A stretch of DNA of 64,000 nt from Wenzhouxiangella sp. 15190 (GCF_003417465.1 NZ_QVMV01000052.1:182024-246023); one strand, 5' to 3'; counted from the stretch's first letter, positions 42,165 to 50,763 are shown. Numbers and translations: made by a program. Notes: a model not told the origin generated them from the sequence alone.

Positions 42165-42703
42165 AACTGATCGTCATATCGGGAAGCCTGAGAAAGGGCT
42201 CGTTCAATACCCGACTGGCTCGCCTGATGGCCGAGCAGGTGCCTGAAGACGTCACGGCCGAAGTGGCCACACTGCACGGCATTCCCCTCTACGACGGCGA
42301 CGTCGAGGAAGCCGATGGCGTCCCGGAGGCGGTCGAGTCGCTTAGAAGCCGTATCAAGGCGACCGACGGTCTTGTTCTCGTTACACCCGAGTACAACGCG
42401 GGCATGCCGGGCGTGTTCAAGAACGCGCTGGACTGGCTTACGCGCCCTGGAGAGGAAATGAAGCCGACATTCGGCGGCCGGCCCACCGCGCTGGCCGGCG
42501 CCACTCCGGGTGCCTGGGGAACGGGATTCGCCCAGGCCGGCGCCCTGATCAACCTGCGCCAGCTCGGCTGCCATCTGTTTCCGGACCACCTGCGCGTTTC
42601 GAAGGCGGGAGATCGTTTCGACGGTGAACGCGCCGACGATAAGTTGAAGGAGCAGGTGGCGGGCTGGCTGGATGAATTCATCACCTTCGCCGGACGCAAT
42701 TGA
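42161..42703 (+). CDS. NADPH-dependent FMN reductase family protein
   Basis: 180 aa flavodoxin-like fold. ISGSLRKGSFNTRLARLM is the phosphate-binding start, TPEYNAGMPGVFKNALDWLTRP the flavin-ring motif. Relatives reduce quinones, chromate, azo compounds or free FMN. The ATGA overlap with the efflux permease suggests that the pump and a reductive detoxification step are made together. Confidence 0.9.
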   Translation: MKLIVISGSLRKGSFNTRLARLMAEQVPEDVTAEVATLHGIPLYDGDVEEADGVPEAVESLRSRIKATDGLVLVTPEYNAGMPGVFKNALDWLTRPGEEMKPTFGGRPTALAGATPGAWGTGFAQAGALINLRQLGCHLFPDHLRVSKAGDRFDGERADDKLKEQVAGWLDEFITFAGRN

Positions 42704-42710
42704 AGCGGGA

Positions 42711-42800
42711 CTCTGTGGTCCGTGATCTGTAGTCCGTGGTCTGTACTCAGTCGTCTGATGTCTCAGACTTCAGGCCACAGACCACAGACCACAGACCACC
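42711..42800. repeat. Inverted low-complexity repeat (CTGTGGTC words)
   Basis: Left arm 42711-42745 contains CTGTGGTC, CCGTGATCTGTAGTC and CGTGGTCTGT; the right arm 42772-42799 is three to four units of CCACAGA. The arms pair over some 25-30 nt with a few mismatches. It follows the FMN reductase stop. Confidence 0.8.
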
Positions 42801-42806
42801 GAAAGA

Positions 42807-43062
42807 TGGCGCCCCGGGCAGGAGTGCTGCGCGGCCTCGCGGCCGCTTGCCCTTCGGGCTGTCGCTTCGCTCCAGCGATCTTCTTTCGAAGATAGCTTAC
42901 GCTTCGCTCCAGCGATCCTCTTTCGAAGATAGCTTACGCTTCGCTCCAGCGATCCTGTGCTGGCGCACAGGATTCGAACCTGATTGTTATTTGTCGCAGG
43001 TTCGACTTGTGCTATCTGAAGGGCTTGAGACTCCGTGAAAGACCAGAGCATCTGTTTTTAAT
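42807..43062 (-). repeat. tRNA-trailing structured module, copy C (behind tRNA-Arg CCT)
   Basis: Read on the minus strand from the tRNA: an inverted exact 15-nt copy of the tRNA T arm (42993-43007, mirror of 43079-43093); a GATTCGAACCTG segment; a 37-bp tandem repeat; hairpin TCGCT-GG-AGCGA; the mini-hairpin GCCC-GAA-GGGC; AAGC; hairpin GCGGCC-GCGA-GGCCGC; GCAGCA; and a direct exact 19-nt copy of the tRNA 3' end (42807-42825, equal to 43063-43081). Apart from these repeats, no gene is seen between 42704 and 43062. Confidence 0.85.
42864..42954. repeat. 37-bp tandem repeat, about 2.5 copies
   Basis: Units 42864-42900 and 42901-42937 differ at one base, and the third begins at 42938 and stops after 17 nt. 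Each unit holds GCTTCGCTCCAGCGATC and CTTTCGAAGATAGC. It lies inside module C. Confidence 0.9.
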
Positions 43063-43139
43063 TGGCGCCCCGGGCAGGAGTCGAACCTGCGACCTGCCGC
43101 TTAGGAGGCGGCTGCTCTATCCTGCTGAGCTACCGGGGC
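43063..43139 (-). tRNA. tRNA-Arg (CCT)
   Basis: 77 nt with CCA. Acceptor GCCCCGG/CCGGGGC; anticodon stem GCCGC/GCGGC, loop CTCCTAA, anticodon CCT. It lies just behind rnd on the same strand. Confidence 0.97.
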
Positions 43140-43149
43140 GGTGCTGAAA

Positions 43150-44310
43150 TCAGGACGCCGAAATATTAACAGAGACGCCATCCAGCCGCCCGTCGAGTAT
43201 CCGGCCGCGCCAACCGTCGAGCCATTCTGGATGCTCGCCGCGAATCAGGCGGGTCAGTTCCTTCTTGCTGGCGATGACGGCCGGCTCGATTTCAAGTTCG
43301 TCGGCAATCGTCCGGACGGTTTTCTGAGCCTCACGCAGTTGTTCACGCTGGTCCGGCGTGAGCGGATTCAGCCAGTCCGGTCGCTCAAAGTCTTCCGGCC
43401 GCACCTCGTTCAGCATGGTTTCGATCGTCGTCCCGAAGCGCTTTCGCTGCCCACCGGGCAAACGGCCGATGGCTTCGCCCAGCCGGTCCTGGCCGGCAGC
43501 CCGAGCCAGTTCGATCAGCGTGTCGTCGCCGATCACGAAACGGCGGGGAAGATCCCTTTGACGCGCAACCGCTTCGCGCCATTGGGCCAGGGCGTCGAGC
43601 CGGGCCAGGTCTGTGGTTTCCATCCGGCCCGCGCCCTTGACCCGGCTCAGCGGCGGTGTGGTGTCGCCGGCGCGGGCGGCATCCACGATCCGGGCGCAGT
43701 CCTCCCGGTGCCATTCGAGCCGTCCGGCGTCCTCGAGCAGTTCCTCGAGTCGCTCCTTGAGCCGCGGCAGCCAGATGACGTCCTCGGCGGCGTAGTGCAG
43801 CCATTCTTCCGGTAGCGGGCGCCGGCACCAGTCGTTGCGGGCCTTGCCGCCGACCAGGTCAACGTCGAGCGCTTCCTTGACCAGGTGTTCGTAGCGAAGC
43901 TGCAGGGGCAAGCCCAGAAGTGCGGCGGCGACCTGGGTATCGAACAGCGGCTCCGGCCAGCAACCGCCCACCGCGTGCAGGATTTCCAGGTCTTCCCCGA
44001 CACTGTGCAGGACCTTGACGATGTCCGAATCGGCCAGAAGGGTGCCCAGGGCTTTCGACTCGGGAATCGCCACAGCATCGAGCAACCAGACGCCGTGGCC
44101 CTCGCTGACCTGGACCAGGCCGGGACGGGCATGAAAAGTACGTTCACGCACAAACTCCGTATCCAGGCCGATAGTGTGACTGGCCCTGCAGTCCGAAACG
44201 GCTTTTTCGATGGCATCCTCGGAATCGAGAATATTGGCGTTCTCGATAGCTTTTTGTGCTGCGTGAATGTCGTCATCGGCTACGGCCCGGCAGGGCAGTT
44301 CATTCGGCAT
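43150..44310 (-). CDS. rnd: Ribonuclease D
   Basis: 386 aa 3'-to-5' exonuclease acting on tRNA precursors. DEDDy residues: D50 and E52 (LDTEF), D107 (SVGEDLEIL), Y173 and D177 (HYAAEDV), with a further acidic DTQ at 124. HRDC-type helical domains fill the C-terminal half (LARLDALAQWREAVARQRDLPRRFVIGD). Only 10 bp separate it from the downstream tRNA-Arg(CCT), so the tRNA is probably on the rnd transcript. Starts further in (for example near residue 28) are possible. Confidence 0.95.
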   Translation of the reverse strand: MPNELPCRAVADDDIHAAQKAIENANILDSEDAIEKAVSDCRASHTIGLDTEFVRERTFHARPGLVQVSEGHGVWLLDAVAIPESKALGTLLADSDIVKVLHSVGEDLEILHAVGGCWPEPLFDTQVAAALLGLPLQLRYEHLVKEALDVDLVGGKARNDWCRRPLPEEWLHYAAEDVIWLPRLKERLEELLEDAGRLEWHREDCARIVDAARAGDTTPPLSRVKGAGRMETTDLARLDALAQWREAVARQRDLPRRFVIGDDTLIELARAAGQDRLGEAIGRLPGGQRKRFGTTIETMLNEVRPEDFERPDWLNPLTPDQREQLREAQKTVRTIADELEIEPAVIASKKELTRLIRGEHPEWLDGWRGRILDGRLDGVSVNISAS

Positions 44311-44471
44311 GGGAATGCAGTCTCCGTCGCTGGCGGTGGTTGTCGTGGGCGGCTCTATACGCTATTTTCACACATTCGATTGGTGTGCCTGATGTCGCAA
44401 ATGCACCGGGGATGCCTGAAAGGGAAGCGCCAATCCTTCGTTTTATACCAGCAAAGGGAGCTGAGATTCAG

Positions 44472-46301
44472 ATGAGATATCTGCTGCTTGCAACGAGCGT
44501 CGTTTTCGTGTTCACGCCCTGGGCGGCCTTCGCTCAGGAAGACACAGAGACGACGGAGGGGGCCGAAGCCGAGGCGCAGACCGAGGAAACCGAGGAGCAG
44601 CGGCAGGTAAGGCGCCTCGGGGATGTCGTGGGTTCGGGGGATGAGTTCGATATCGATTTCGACAATCTCAACGTGCCCGAGCAGCCGGTTGAGGATGTTC
44701 CTGAGGTGAGCTTGCCCGATCCCGAGCAGGATGAGCAGCTTCAGACGCTCCTGCGCAGGCGTGCGTTCGAACCCAATGACCAGGACACGCTCGATGCGTT
44801 GAGCGATTTGATCGACGAGATTGAGGCCGATATCGAGGAAGCGCTGGCCGGGGAAGATCTGGCTCTGGCGCAGCAGCTCGCCGGCGTCGTGGCCGAGGTC
44901 GAGCCCGATCGCGAAATCATCGCCGAGGTCGAAGCAGCGGTTGAGCAGGAAAGCATGATCGGCCAGACACTGGAGCAGGCAACGGCCGCGCTCGAGGCCG
45001 GGCGATTGACGCAGCCTGCCGGGGATAATGCAGCCGAACTGTTCGCCCGGGTGCTGGAACTCGACCCCGGTAACGAAACGGCACAGACCGGACTTGAGGA
45101 AACGCACCAGGCCATCGTCGACAGTGCCATCAGCATGGCTCGTGACGATCTGGACTTCGAGGGCGCCGAGGCGCGACTGGTCGAAGCTGAGGGCGTTCTG
45201 GAATCCCCTGAAGCCATTGCCGAGGCCCGCGACAGTATCGTGGAGTTTCGAACGGGTTACACCGAGGATCTCCACCAGGAAGCGCTGACGCACATCGACG
45301 AAGGTCGCTACGACGAGGCGGACGAATCCATCACGGAACTGGTCGCGCTCGGACACGACCGCGACAGAGTCGAGTCCCTCCAGGCATCGCTGGCGGACGC
45401 ACGCCTGTACGGCAGTTTCGAGCCGGGGCAGGTCTTCGACGATCAGATCGAAGCCCTGGGTGAGCCCGGTCCCGAAATGGTCGTCATCCCGGCCGGCAGT
45501 TTCATGATGGGTTCACCCGAGGATGAAGAAGATCGGATGTCCAACGAAGGGCCCCAGCACCGGGTGACCTTCGACCGGGGTTTTGCACTGTCGCGAACGG
45601 AAATCACCGTTGGTCAGTTCGCCGAATTCGTCGAGGCCACCGGCTATCGCACCGACGCCGAGGTTTCCGGCTCATCCCGCATTTACAATCTGGAAACCGG
45701 GCGGATGGACGCGCGCGACGATGTCAATTGGCAGCTGGATTACGCCGGGGAGACAGCGGATGAAGATCTGCCCGTCATTCACGTCTCCTGGCGGGATGTC
45801 AGCGCCTATATCGACTGGTTGTCGGAAGAAACCGGGCGCAATTACCGTCTGCCGTCGGAGGCCGAGTTCGAATATGCCCTGCGCGCCGGCAGTCAAACGC
45901 CTTACTGGTGGGGCGAAGGGCCACCGCCGGAAGACGACATGGAAAACGTCACCGGCGACGGCGATACCTCGCCGACGGGCGCGCGCTGGAACGTGGCGTT
46001 CCGCCGCTATTCCGATGGCCACTGGGGTCCGGCACCGGTCGGAAGCCTCGTGCGCAATCCGTTCGAGCTCAATGACATGGGCGGCAATGTCATGGAGTGG
46101 GTCGAAGATTGCTGGCATGACAGCTTCGTGCGCGCGCCCGCGGACGGCTCGGCCTGGGTCAATCCGGGCTGCAACCGCCGCGTGATCAAGGGTGGCTCAT
46201 GGTCGAGCACGCCGGCCATGGCACGTTCGGCCTTCCGGATTTCCAGCACCACGGAAAGTACCGACATGCGCGTCGGATTCCGCGTCGCGCGCGATCTCTG
46301 A
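44472..46301 (+). CDS. Secreted SUMF1-domain protein with a long acidic helical N-terminus
   Basis: 609 aa. Signal peptide MRYLLLATSVVFVFTPWAAFA; residues about 25-335 are strongly acidic (Glu/Asp-rich, TPR-like pieces such as DNAAELFARVLELDPGNETAQ and HIDEGRYDEADESITELVALG); residues about 345-609 form an FGE/SUMF1-type fold ([99 protein letters not shown]). The fold is also used by non-enzymatic and sulfoxide-type proteins, so the activity is open. Its ATG has AAAGGGAG upstream. Confidence 0.8.
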   Translation: MRYLLLATSVVFVFTPWAAFAQEDTETTEGAEAEAQTEETEEQRQVRRLGDVVGSGDEFDIDFDNLNVPEQPVEDVPEVSLPDPEQDEQLQTLLRRRAFEPNDQDTLDALSDLIDEIEADIEEALAGEDLALAQQLAGVVAEVEPDREIIAEVEAAVEQESMIGQTLEQATAALEAGRLTQPAGDNAAELFARVLELDPGNETAQTGLEETHQAIVDSAISMARDDLDFEGAEARLVEAEGVLESPEAIAEARDSIVEFRTGYTEDLHQEALTHIDEGRYDEADESITELVALGHDRDRVESLQASLADARLYGSFEPGQVFDDQIEALGEPGPEMVVIPAGSFMMGSPEDEEDRMSNEGPQHRVTFDRGFALSRTEITVGQFAEFVEATGYRTDAEVSGSSRIYNLETGRMDARDDVNWQLDYAGETADEDLPVIHVSWRDVSAYIDWLSEETGRNYRLPSEAEFEYALRAGSQTPYWWGEGPPPEDDMENVTGDGDTSPTGARWNVAFRRYSDGHWGPAPVGSLVRNPFELNDMGGNVMEWVEDCWHDSFVRAPADGSAWVNPGCNRRVIKGGSWSSTPAMARSAFRISSTTESTDMRVGFRVARDL

Positions 46302-46387
46302 CCATTTCCTCCCGCGCCGGGCCCGCCGGGCCCGGCCGCGCTTGTCGCCGTTCCCGCAAGCATTCGCCTGTTTTCTCCCTTTCGTGC

Positions 46388-46416
46388 TTGCGCTAATATT
46401 AGAAACAACTTATATT
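46388..46416 (+). promoter_or_regulatory. Promoter with internal palindrome before sqr
   Basis: TTGCGC (46388-46393), 17 bp, TATATT (46411-46416). The spacer begins with the 10-nt palindrome CTAATATTAG (46393-46402), and ATATTAG recurs at 46412-46418. This looks like an AT-rich repressor site of the ArsR/BigR kind used for sulfide genes elsewhere, but the protein is not encoded here. Confidence 0.5.
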
Positions 46417-46494
46417 AGATAATAACGATATGTGAGGCGGCATGCCCCAACGGCTTGCTGCCTTCGATGCGCCAACCGCAGATCAGGAGGAATC

Positions 46495-47772
46495 ATGGCC
46501 AGAATCGTCATTATCGGGGCCGGCGTCGGCGGAGTTCCCGCAGCCTACGAATTGCGCGATACGCTGGGCTCGGGACACGAGATCACCGTCATTGGGGCTC
46601 AACCTTACTTTCAGTTCGTACCTTCCAATCCCTGGGTTGCCGTGGGCTGGCGCGATGCCGAGGCCGTCACCGTCGACCTGGCGGGGCCGATGAAAAAGCG
46701 CGGCATCCGTTTCGTGCATGACACGGTCAGCGCCATCGAGCCTGAAGGGCAACAGGTCTCCCTGACCGGCGGAGAAAGTCTGGACTATGACTACCTGGTC
46801 ATCACCACCGGCCCTGAACTGGCCTTTGACGCCATCGAGGGCCTGGGACCGGAGGCCGGCCATACCCATTCGGTCTGCACGCTTGAGCACGCCGAAAAAG
46901 CCTGGGCGGACTACCAGCGCTTTCTCGAAAATCCCGGCCCCATCGTCATCGGGGCAGTGCAGGGCGCGAGTTGTTTCGGGCCCGCCTACGAGTTCGCCAT
47001 GATCGTCGATGCCGACCTGCGCAAGCGCAAACTGCGTGACAAGGTGCCGATCACCTTTGTGACCAGTGAACCCTATATCGGTCATCTCGGGCTCGGCGGC
47101 GTCGGCGACTCCAAGAGCCTGATGGAACACGAGCTGCGCGAGCGTCACATACGCTGGGTGACCAATGCACGCGTCGACCAGGTCGAGGCCGACACGATGC
47201 ACATTACTGAAGTGGACGACGACGGCGAGGAACGCCGCAGCCAGGAGCTGCCTTTCCAGTTCGCCATGATGCTGCCCGCCTTTCGCGGCGTATCGGCCGT
47301 GGCAAATACCGAAGGGCTGTGCAATCCCAAGGGCTTCGTCAATATCGATGATTATCAGCGCAATCCCAACTATCCGAACATCTATTCGGCCGGGGTCTGC
47401 GTGGCCATTCCGCCGGTGGAAGAAACGCCGCTTCCGGTGGGCGCACCCAAGACGGGTTACATGATCGAATCGATGATCAGCGCCATCGTCCACAACATCG
47501 CGGCCGACCTCGAAGGCAAACCGGCCGAATCGAAGGCGACCTGGAATGCCATTTGCCTGGCCGATCTCGGCGACTCCGGCGTGGCCTTCGTGGCGCTGCC
47601 GCAGATTCCGCCGCGCAACGTCACCTGGGCCAAGCAGGGCAAGTGGGTGCACTGGGCCAAGATCGCGTTCGAGAAGTATTTCCTGCGCAAGGTGCGCAAG
47701 GGGCACGCCGAGCCGGTCTACGAGCGCTACGTGCTCAAGGCGCTGGGCATCACCAGGCTGACCGGCAAATAG
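46495..47772 (+). CDS. sqr: Sulfide:quinone oxidoreductase
   Basis: 425 aa flavoprotein that oxidises sulfide and passes electrons to the quinone pool. FAD site RIVIIGAGVGGVPAAYELR at the N-terminus. The three redox cysteines of the family are at C128 (HSVCTLEHA), C160 (QGASCFGPAYEF) and C354 (NAICLADLGDSG). The GAPKTGYMIESM block and the C-terminal membrane-contact helices (WVHWAKIAFEKYFLRKVRKG) are present. AGGAGG precedes the chosen ATG at ideal spacing. It may detoxify sulfide or feed respiration, including nitrite respiration. Confidence 0.92.
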   Translation: MARIVIIGAGVGGVPAAYELRDTLGSGHEITVIGAQPYFQFVPSNPWVAVGWRDAEAVTVDLAGPMKKRGIRFVHDTVSAIEPEGQQVSLTGGESLDYDYLVITTGPELAFDAIEGLGPEAGHTHSVCTLEHAEKAWADYQRFLENPGPIVIGAVQGASCFGPAYEFAMIVDADLRKRKLRDKVPITFVTSEPYIGHLGLGGVGDSKSLMEHELRERHIRWVTNARVDQVEADTMHITEVDDDGEERRSQELPFQFAMMLPAFRGVSAVANTEGLCNPKGFVNIDDYQRNPNYPNIYSAGVCVAIPPVEETPLPVGAPKTGYMIESMISAIVHNIAADLEGKPAESKATWNAICLADLGDSGVAFVALPQIPPRNVTWAKQGKWVHWAKIAFEKYFLRKVRKGHAEPVYERYVLKALGITRLTGK

Positions 47773-47782
47773 AAAATTCAGT

Positions 47783-47869
47783 TGGTGCCGAGGGCGGGAA
47801 TCGAACCCGCACTGCCTTTCGGCAAACGGATTTTGAGTCCGTCGCGTCTACCAGTTCCGCCACCCCGGC
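47783..47869 (-). tRNA. tRNA-Leu (CAA)
   Basis: 87 nt with CCA. Acceptor GCCGGGG/CCTCGGC with one G-U; anticodon stem ACGGA/TCCGT, loop CTCAAAA, anticodon CAA; long variable arm as expected for leucine. No trailing module is seen. Confidence 0.97.
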
Positions 47870-47881
47870 ATCGGGAAGCCT

Positions 47882-47910
47882 ATTGTCGTTATCGGGATGT
47901 GGTTTGTCTA
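47882..47910 (-). promoter_or_regulatory. Candidate tRNA-Leu promoter
   Basis: On the minus strand TAGACA, 17 bp, GACAAT. The -35 overlaps the stop codon of the cysteine dioxygenase gene. Confidence 0.5.
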
Positions 47911-48480
47911 GTCCGCGTCCAGGCTCAAGGTCGTCGGCCGGGGCTGGTACCAGTGGCCCTCGACCGGCTTGAACACACAACACTCGTCCATGACGCCGGA
48001 GTAGATGTGGATGGTCACCGCCGGCTCGTCCTTGCTGGGGTTGGCGATGGTGTGGTGTTCGTGCGGCGGAATCAGGCTGCCGGCACTGCCCACGCCCGAG
48101 CGCATGGTCGTGCGCGGCTCGAACTTGAATTCGTCCCTTCCGCGCTCGACCAGCTCGTATTGAACCACCTCGATCTCGCCGTGCCAGACTGCTTCGACGC
48201 ACCACATCCCGGCGTGGTCGTGCAGCGGCGTGCCCTGGCCCGGTCCCCAGGTCATGGCCAGCACGGTGTAGCCCAGCTCCGTGTCCTGGTGCAGCAAGCG
48301 CCGGCAGTAGTGATCCTCACTGTACTCGTACACACACTCGGGCAACCGGATGTGCTCGTCGGCCATCAGTTCGCACAGGCACTGGCGCAGATTCTGGGTA
48401 ATTTGCTCCGCACTATCGGCCGACACGGCGCGGTGAATACTTTCGATCATGCGCGACTTGCCGGGGAAATCCAGGCTCAT
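47908..48480 (-). CDS. Cysteine dioxygenase (type I, cupin)
   Basis: 190 aa. Iron ligands H87 and H89 (TPLHDHAG) and the third histidine in PPHEHHT (140-143) are in place, on a cupin fold (VEAVWHGEIEVVQYE). It oxidises cysteine to cysteine sulfinate; a close thiol such as 3-mercaptopropionate cannot be excluded. The start is the ATG overlapping the metX-type stop by 4 nt (ATGA), so the two are co-translated. Confidence 0.87.
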   Translation of the reverse strand: MSLDFPGKSRMIESIHRAVSADSAEQITQNLRQCLCELMADEHIRLPECVYEYSEDHYCRRLLHQDTELGYTVLAMTWGPGQGTPLHDHAGMWCVEAVWHGEIEVVQYELVERGRDEFKFEPRTTMRSGVGSAGSLIPPHEHHTIANPSKDEPAVTIHIYSGVMDECCVFKPVEGHWYQPRPTTLSLDAD

Positions 48481-49562
48481 TGCAACCACTCCCTGATCGG
48501 TTTACCAAAAGTCGGGACGTCGGCCAGGAAGGCGTCGTGGCCCTGGACGGAGGGCAGCGCCTGGTAGGTGACGTCGTTGCCGCTGCTCTCGAGGGCGGCG
48601 GCCAGTTCCTGTTGCTGGGTCAGCGGGAACAGGATATCGGTTTTCACGCCCAGCACCAGGGCCTCGCCGGAAAAACAGCGGTCGAACATTCGCTTGAGCG
48701 TTTCCTTGCTGTCGCAGAAATCGAAATTGTCCATCGCCCGGGACAGGTACAGGTAGCTGCAGGGGTCGAACTGGCCGACGAATTTCCGCGCGTGGGTCTC
48801 CAGGTAGGATTCGACGGCAAAGCGCATCCCGAAGCGCGTGGGCGGAAAGTAATCCTGGCTCTGCCGCCCGAAGCGTTGCTGCCATTCGGTAGCCGAGCGG
48901 TAGGAAATCATCCCCAGCTTGCGCGCCAGGCGCATGCCGACCTCGGGCCATGCGTCCTCGCTGTACTGACCGTCCTGGAAATTGCGGTCGGTGACAATGG
49001 CCTCTCGCTGCAAGGATCGAATGGCGATCGCCATGGGCGTGGCCGAGCAGGCCGTGGAGATCAACGCCAGCTTGCGGGTACTCTGCGGAAACTGCTTGAG
49101 CCAGGCCAGGGCGGTCAGGCCGCCCATCGACGGGCCGATGACCGCGTGCAGGGTCTCGATGCCCAGGTGCTCGACCACAAGGTGGGTGGTACGGGCGATG
49201 TCTTCGATGGCCAGTTCGGGAAAGCCTAGACGCCAGGGTTTTCCGGTCTCCGGGTTGATGCTGGCCGGTCCGGTCGAGCCCATGCAGGAACCCAGCGAGT
49301 TGACGCACAGGACGAAGAATCGATCGGTGTCGATGTATTTGCCCGGCCCGATCATGTCTTCCCACCAGCCCGGATCCGGATCCTGGGTGCTGGAGGCGGC
49401 GTGCGCTCCGGGCGACAGGCCGGTGAAGATCAATATCGCGTTGGATTTATCGGCGTCGAGTTCACCCCAGGACTCCCAGGCGAGGCGAACGTGCGGCAAT
49501 CGCCCGCCGCGGTAGAGCGAGAACGGTTCCTCGAGATCGAAATAGTGGGTGGCCGGGCCCAT
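48477..49562 (-). CDS. metX: MetX-family homoserine/serine O-acyltransferase
   Basis: 361 aa alpha/beta hydrolase-fold acyltransferase. The nucleophile is S145 in GPSMGGLTAL, with the acid in GVKTDILFP and the base in VQGHDAFL. MetX-type enzymes acylate homoserine with acetyl- or succinyl-CoA; some members from the Xanthomonas group instead succinylate serine for cysteine synthesis. The overlap with cysteine dioxygenase favours a role in cysteine metabolism, but the substrate cannot be fixed by eye. Confidence 0.85.
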   Translation of the reverse strand: MGPATHYFDLEEPFSLYRGGRLPHVRLAWESWGELDADKSNAILIFTGLSPGAHAASSTQDPDPGWWEDMIGPGKYIDTDRFFVLCVNSLGSCMGSTGPASINPETGKPWRLGFPELAIEDIARTTHLVVEHLGIETLHAVIGPSMGGLTALAWLKQFPQSTRKLALISTACSATPMAIAIRSLQREAIVTDRNFQDGQYSEDAWPEVGMRLARKLGMISYRSATEWQQRFGRQSQDYFPPTRFGMRFAVESYLETHARKFVGQFDPCSYLYLSRAMDNFDFCDSKETLKRMFDRCFSGEALVLGVKTDILFPLTQQQELAAALESSGNDVTYQALPSVQGHDAFLADVPTFGKPIREWLQ

Positions 49563-49611
49563 GAATGCGCTCTTTGATCCAAAACGCCCATTCTATAACG
49601 AGAGCGCAAGC

Positions 49612-50763
49612 CTAGCCCGCCAGCCAGCTCGTCAGGCCGACGCCGATGAAGTTGGCCACGGCATAGCCGAACACCCCCAGCAGCACCGCCGGTGCCACCA
49701 GGTCTGGGCGACCCTTGCCGGCCGCCATCGCCGCCGCACTTGCGGGGCCCGCCGCACAGGCATTGGAGGCGATCACGCTGTCCATCAGGTCGGTGCGGAA
49801 CAGCCTCCCGAGTCCGAAGATCGCCAGGGCGTGACAGAGGACGATGATCGCGGCGAAGGCGGCGATCTCCAGCGCCGAACTGATCATGGCCGCCACGTCG
49901 GCGCTGATGCCGATGGCGGCGAAGAACAGGTACATCAGGAACAGGCCGATCTCGTAATCCCCCTCGAGCCGGCGCAACTGGTGTGGAAATGCGTTCGCCA
50001 GCAGCACGGTGAGCGCGGTGATGAACAAGATGGCGTAGCCGCCAACCCCGAACCATATCGCCAGCGCCTGGCCGACGGCGCAAATCGTGAACGACAGCGC
50101 CACGGCGATACCCAGGTGCAGGGGATCGAGGGGCGTGATAGCGGATTCTGGCTCGCTCCCGTCGTTCGGCGTATGCCCGGATTCGTCTCCTGTCATCTGT
50201 GACCCGTCGCCGGTCACCCGGAACCAGCGCCTCAACAGCGACAGCGAGGGTGCCAGCGCCAGAAAGGCCAGGTAAAACACGCCCACGACGTTGTCCGCCG
50301 CCACGCTGGCCGTTGCCACGGAGGGATCCAGGTCCACCGCCTGGGTGACGGCCGCCATGTTCATGGAGCCGCCGATGTAGGTGGCGCTGAATACGCCGGC
50401 CAGCTTGGCCGTGTGTTCGCCCAGCGGCAGCAGCCAGATGCCCAGCAGCGCACCCAGTATGGTGCCGACCGCGCCCAGGACGAACGGCACCAGCATACCC
50501 CGCGTCTCGGCCAGCACCCGCCGCAAGTCGGCCTTAAGCAACAGCAGCGGGATGGCCAGCGGTACCAGGTAGACCCAGACGACGTTGTAGACGGGCGCCT
50601 GCTTGGGCAGGACGCCCAGGTTGGACAGCAACATGCCGGTCGCCAGAACGATCGCCAGGCCGGAGACGTTGCGGCCTAGGCGGGTGCGATCGCTCCAGAA
50701 ACCGAGTGCAGCCAGGGCCGCGAGCACGGCCCATAGCGCGAAGGTCCAGTCAGCCTGGATCAC
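49612..50763 (-). CDS. DUF819 (YjcL-like) integral membrane protein
   Basis: 383 aa with about ten hydrophobic segments and the DUF819 wording (WLLPLGEHTAKLAGVFSATYIGGSMNMAAVTQAVDL, ASNACAAGPASAAAMAAGKGRPDLVAPAVLLGVFGYAVANFIGVGL). A transporter-like topology; the substrate is unknown. The start is a GTG in a GTGA overlap with the stop of the serine-hydrolase gene upstream, so it belongs to that operon and may carry its product. Confidence 0.8.
   Translation of the reverse strand: MIQADWTFALWAVLAALAALGFWSDRTRLGRNVSGLAIVLATGMLLSNLGVLPKQAPVYNVVWVYLVPLAIPLLLLKADLRRVLAETRGMLVPFVLGAVGTILGALLGIWLLPLGEHTAKLAGVFSATYIGGSMNMAAVTQAVDLDPSVATASVAADNVVGVFYLAFLALAPSLSLLRRWFRVTGDGSQMTGDESGHTPNDGSEPESAITPLDPLHLGIAVALSFTICAVGQALAIWFGVGGYAILFITALTVLLANAFPHQLRRLEGDYEIGLFLMYLFFAAIGISADVAAMISSALEIAAFAAIIVLCHALAIFGLGRLFRTDLMDSVIASNACAAGPASAAAMAAGKGRPDLVAPAVLLGVFGYAVANFIGVGLTSWLAG

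Noticed and set aside
42864..42954. CRISPR-like array (37-bp repeats)
   Set aside because: The units are directly abutting with no variable spacers and no cas genes nearby; it is a plain tandem repeat.
49563..49611. SAM-type riboswitch or other leader before metX
   Set aside because: Only 49 bp separate metX from the next gene end and no riboswitch core is visible.
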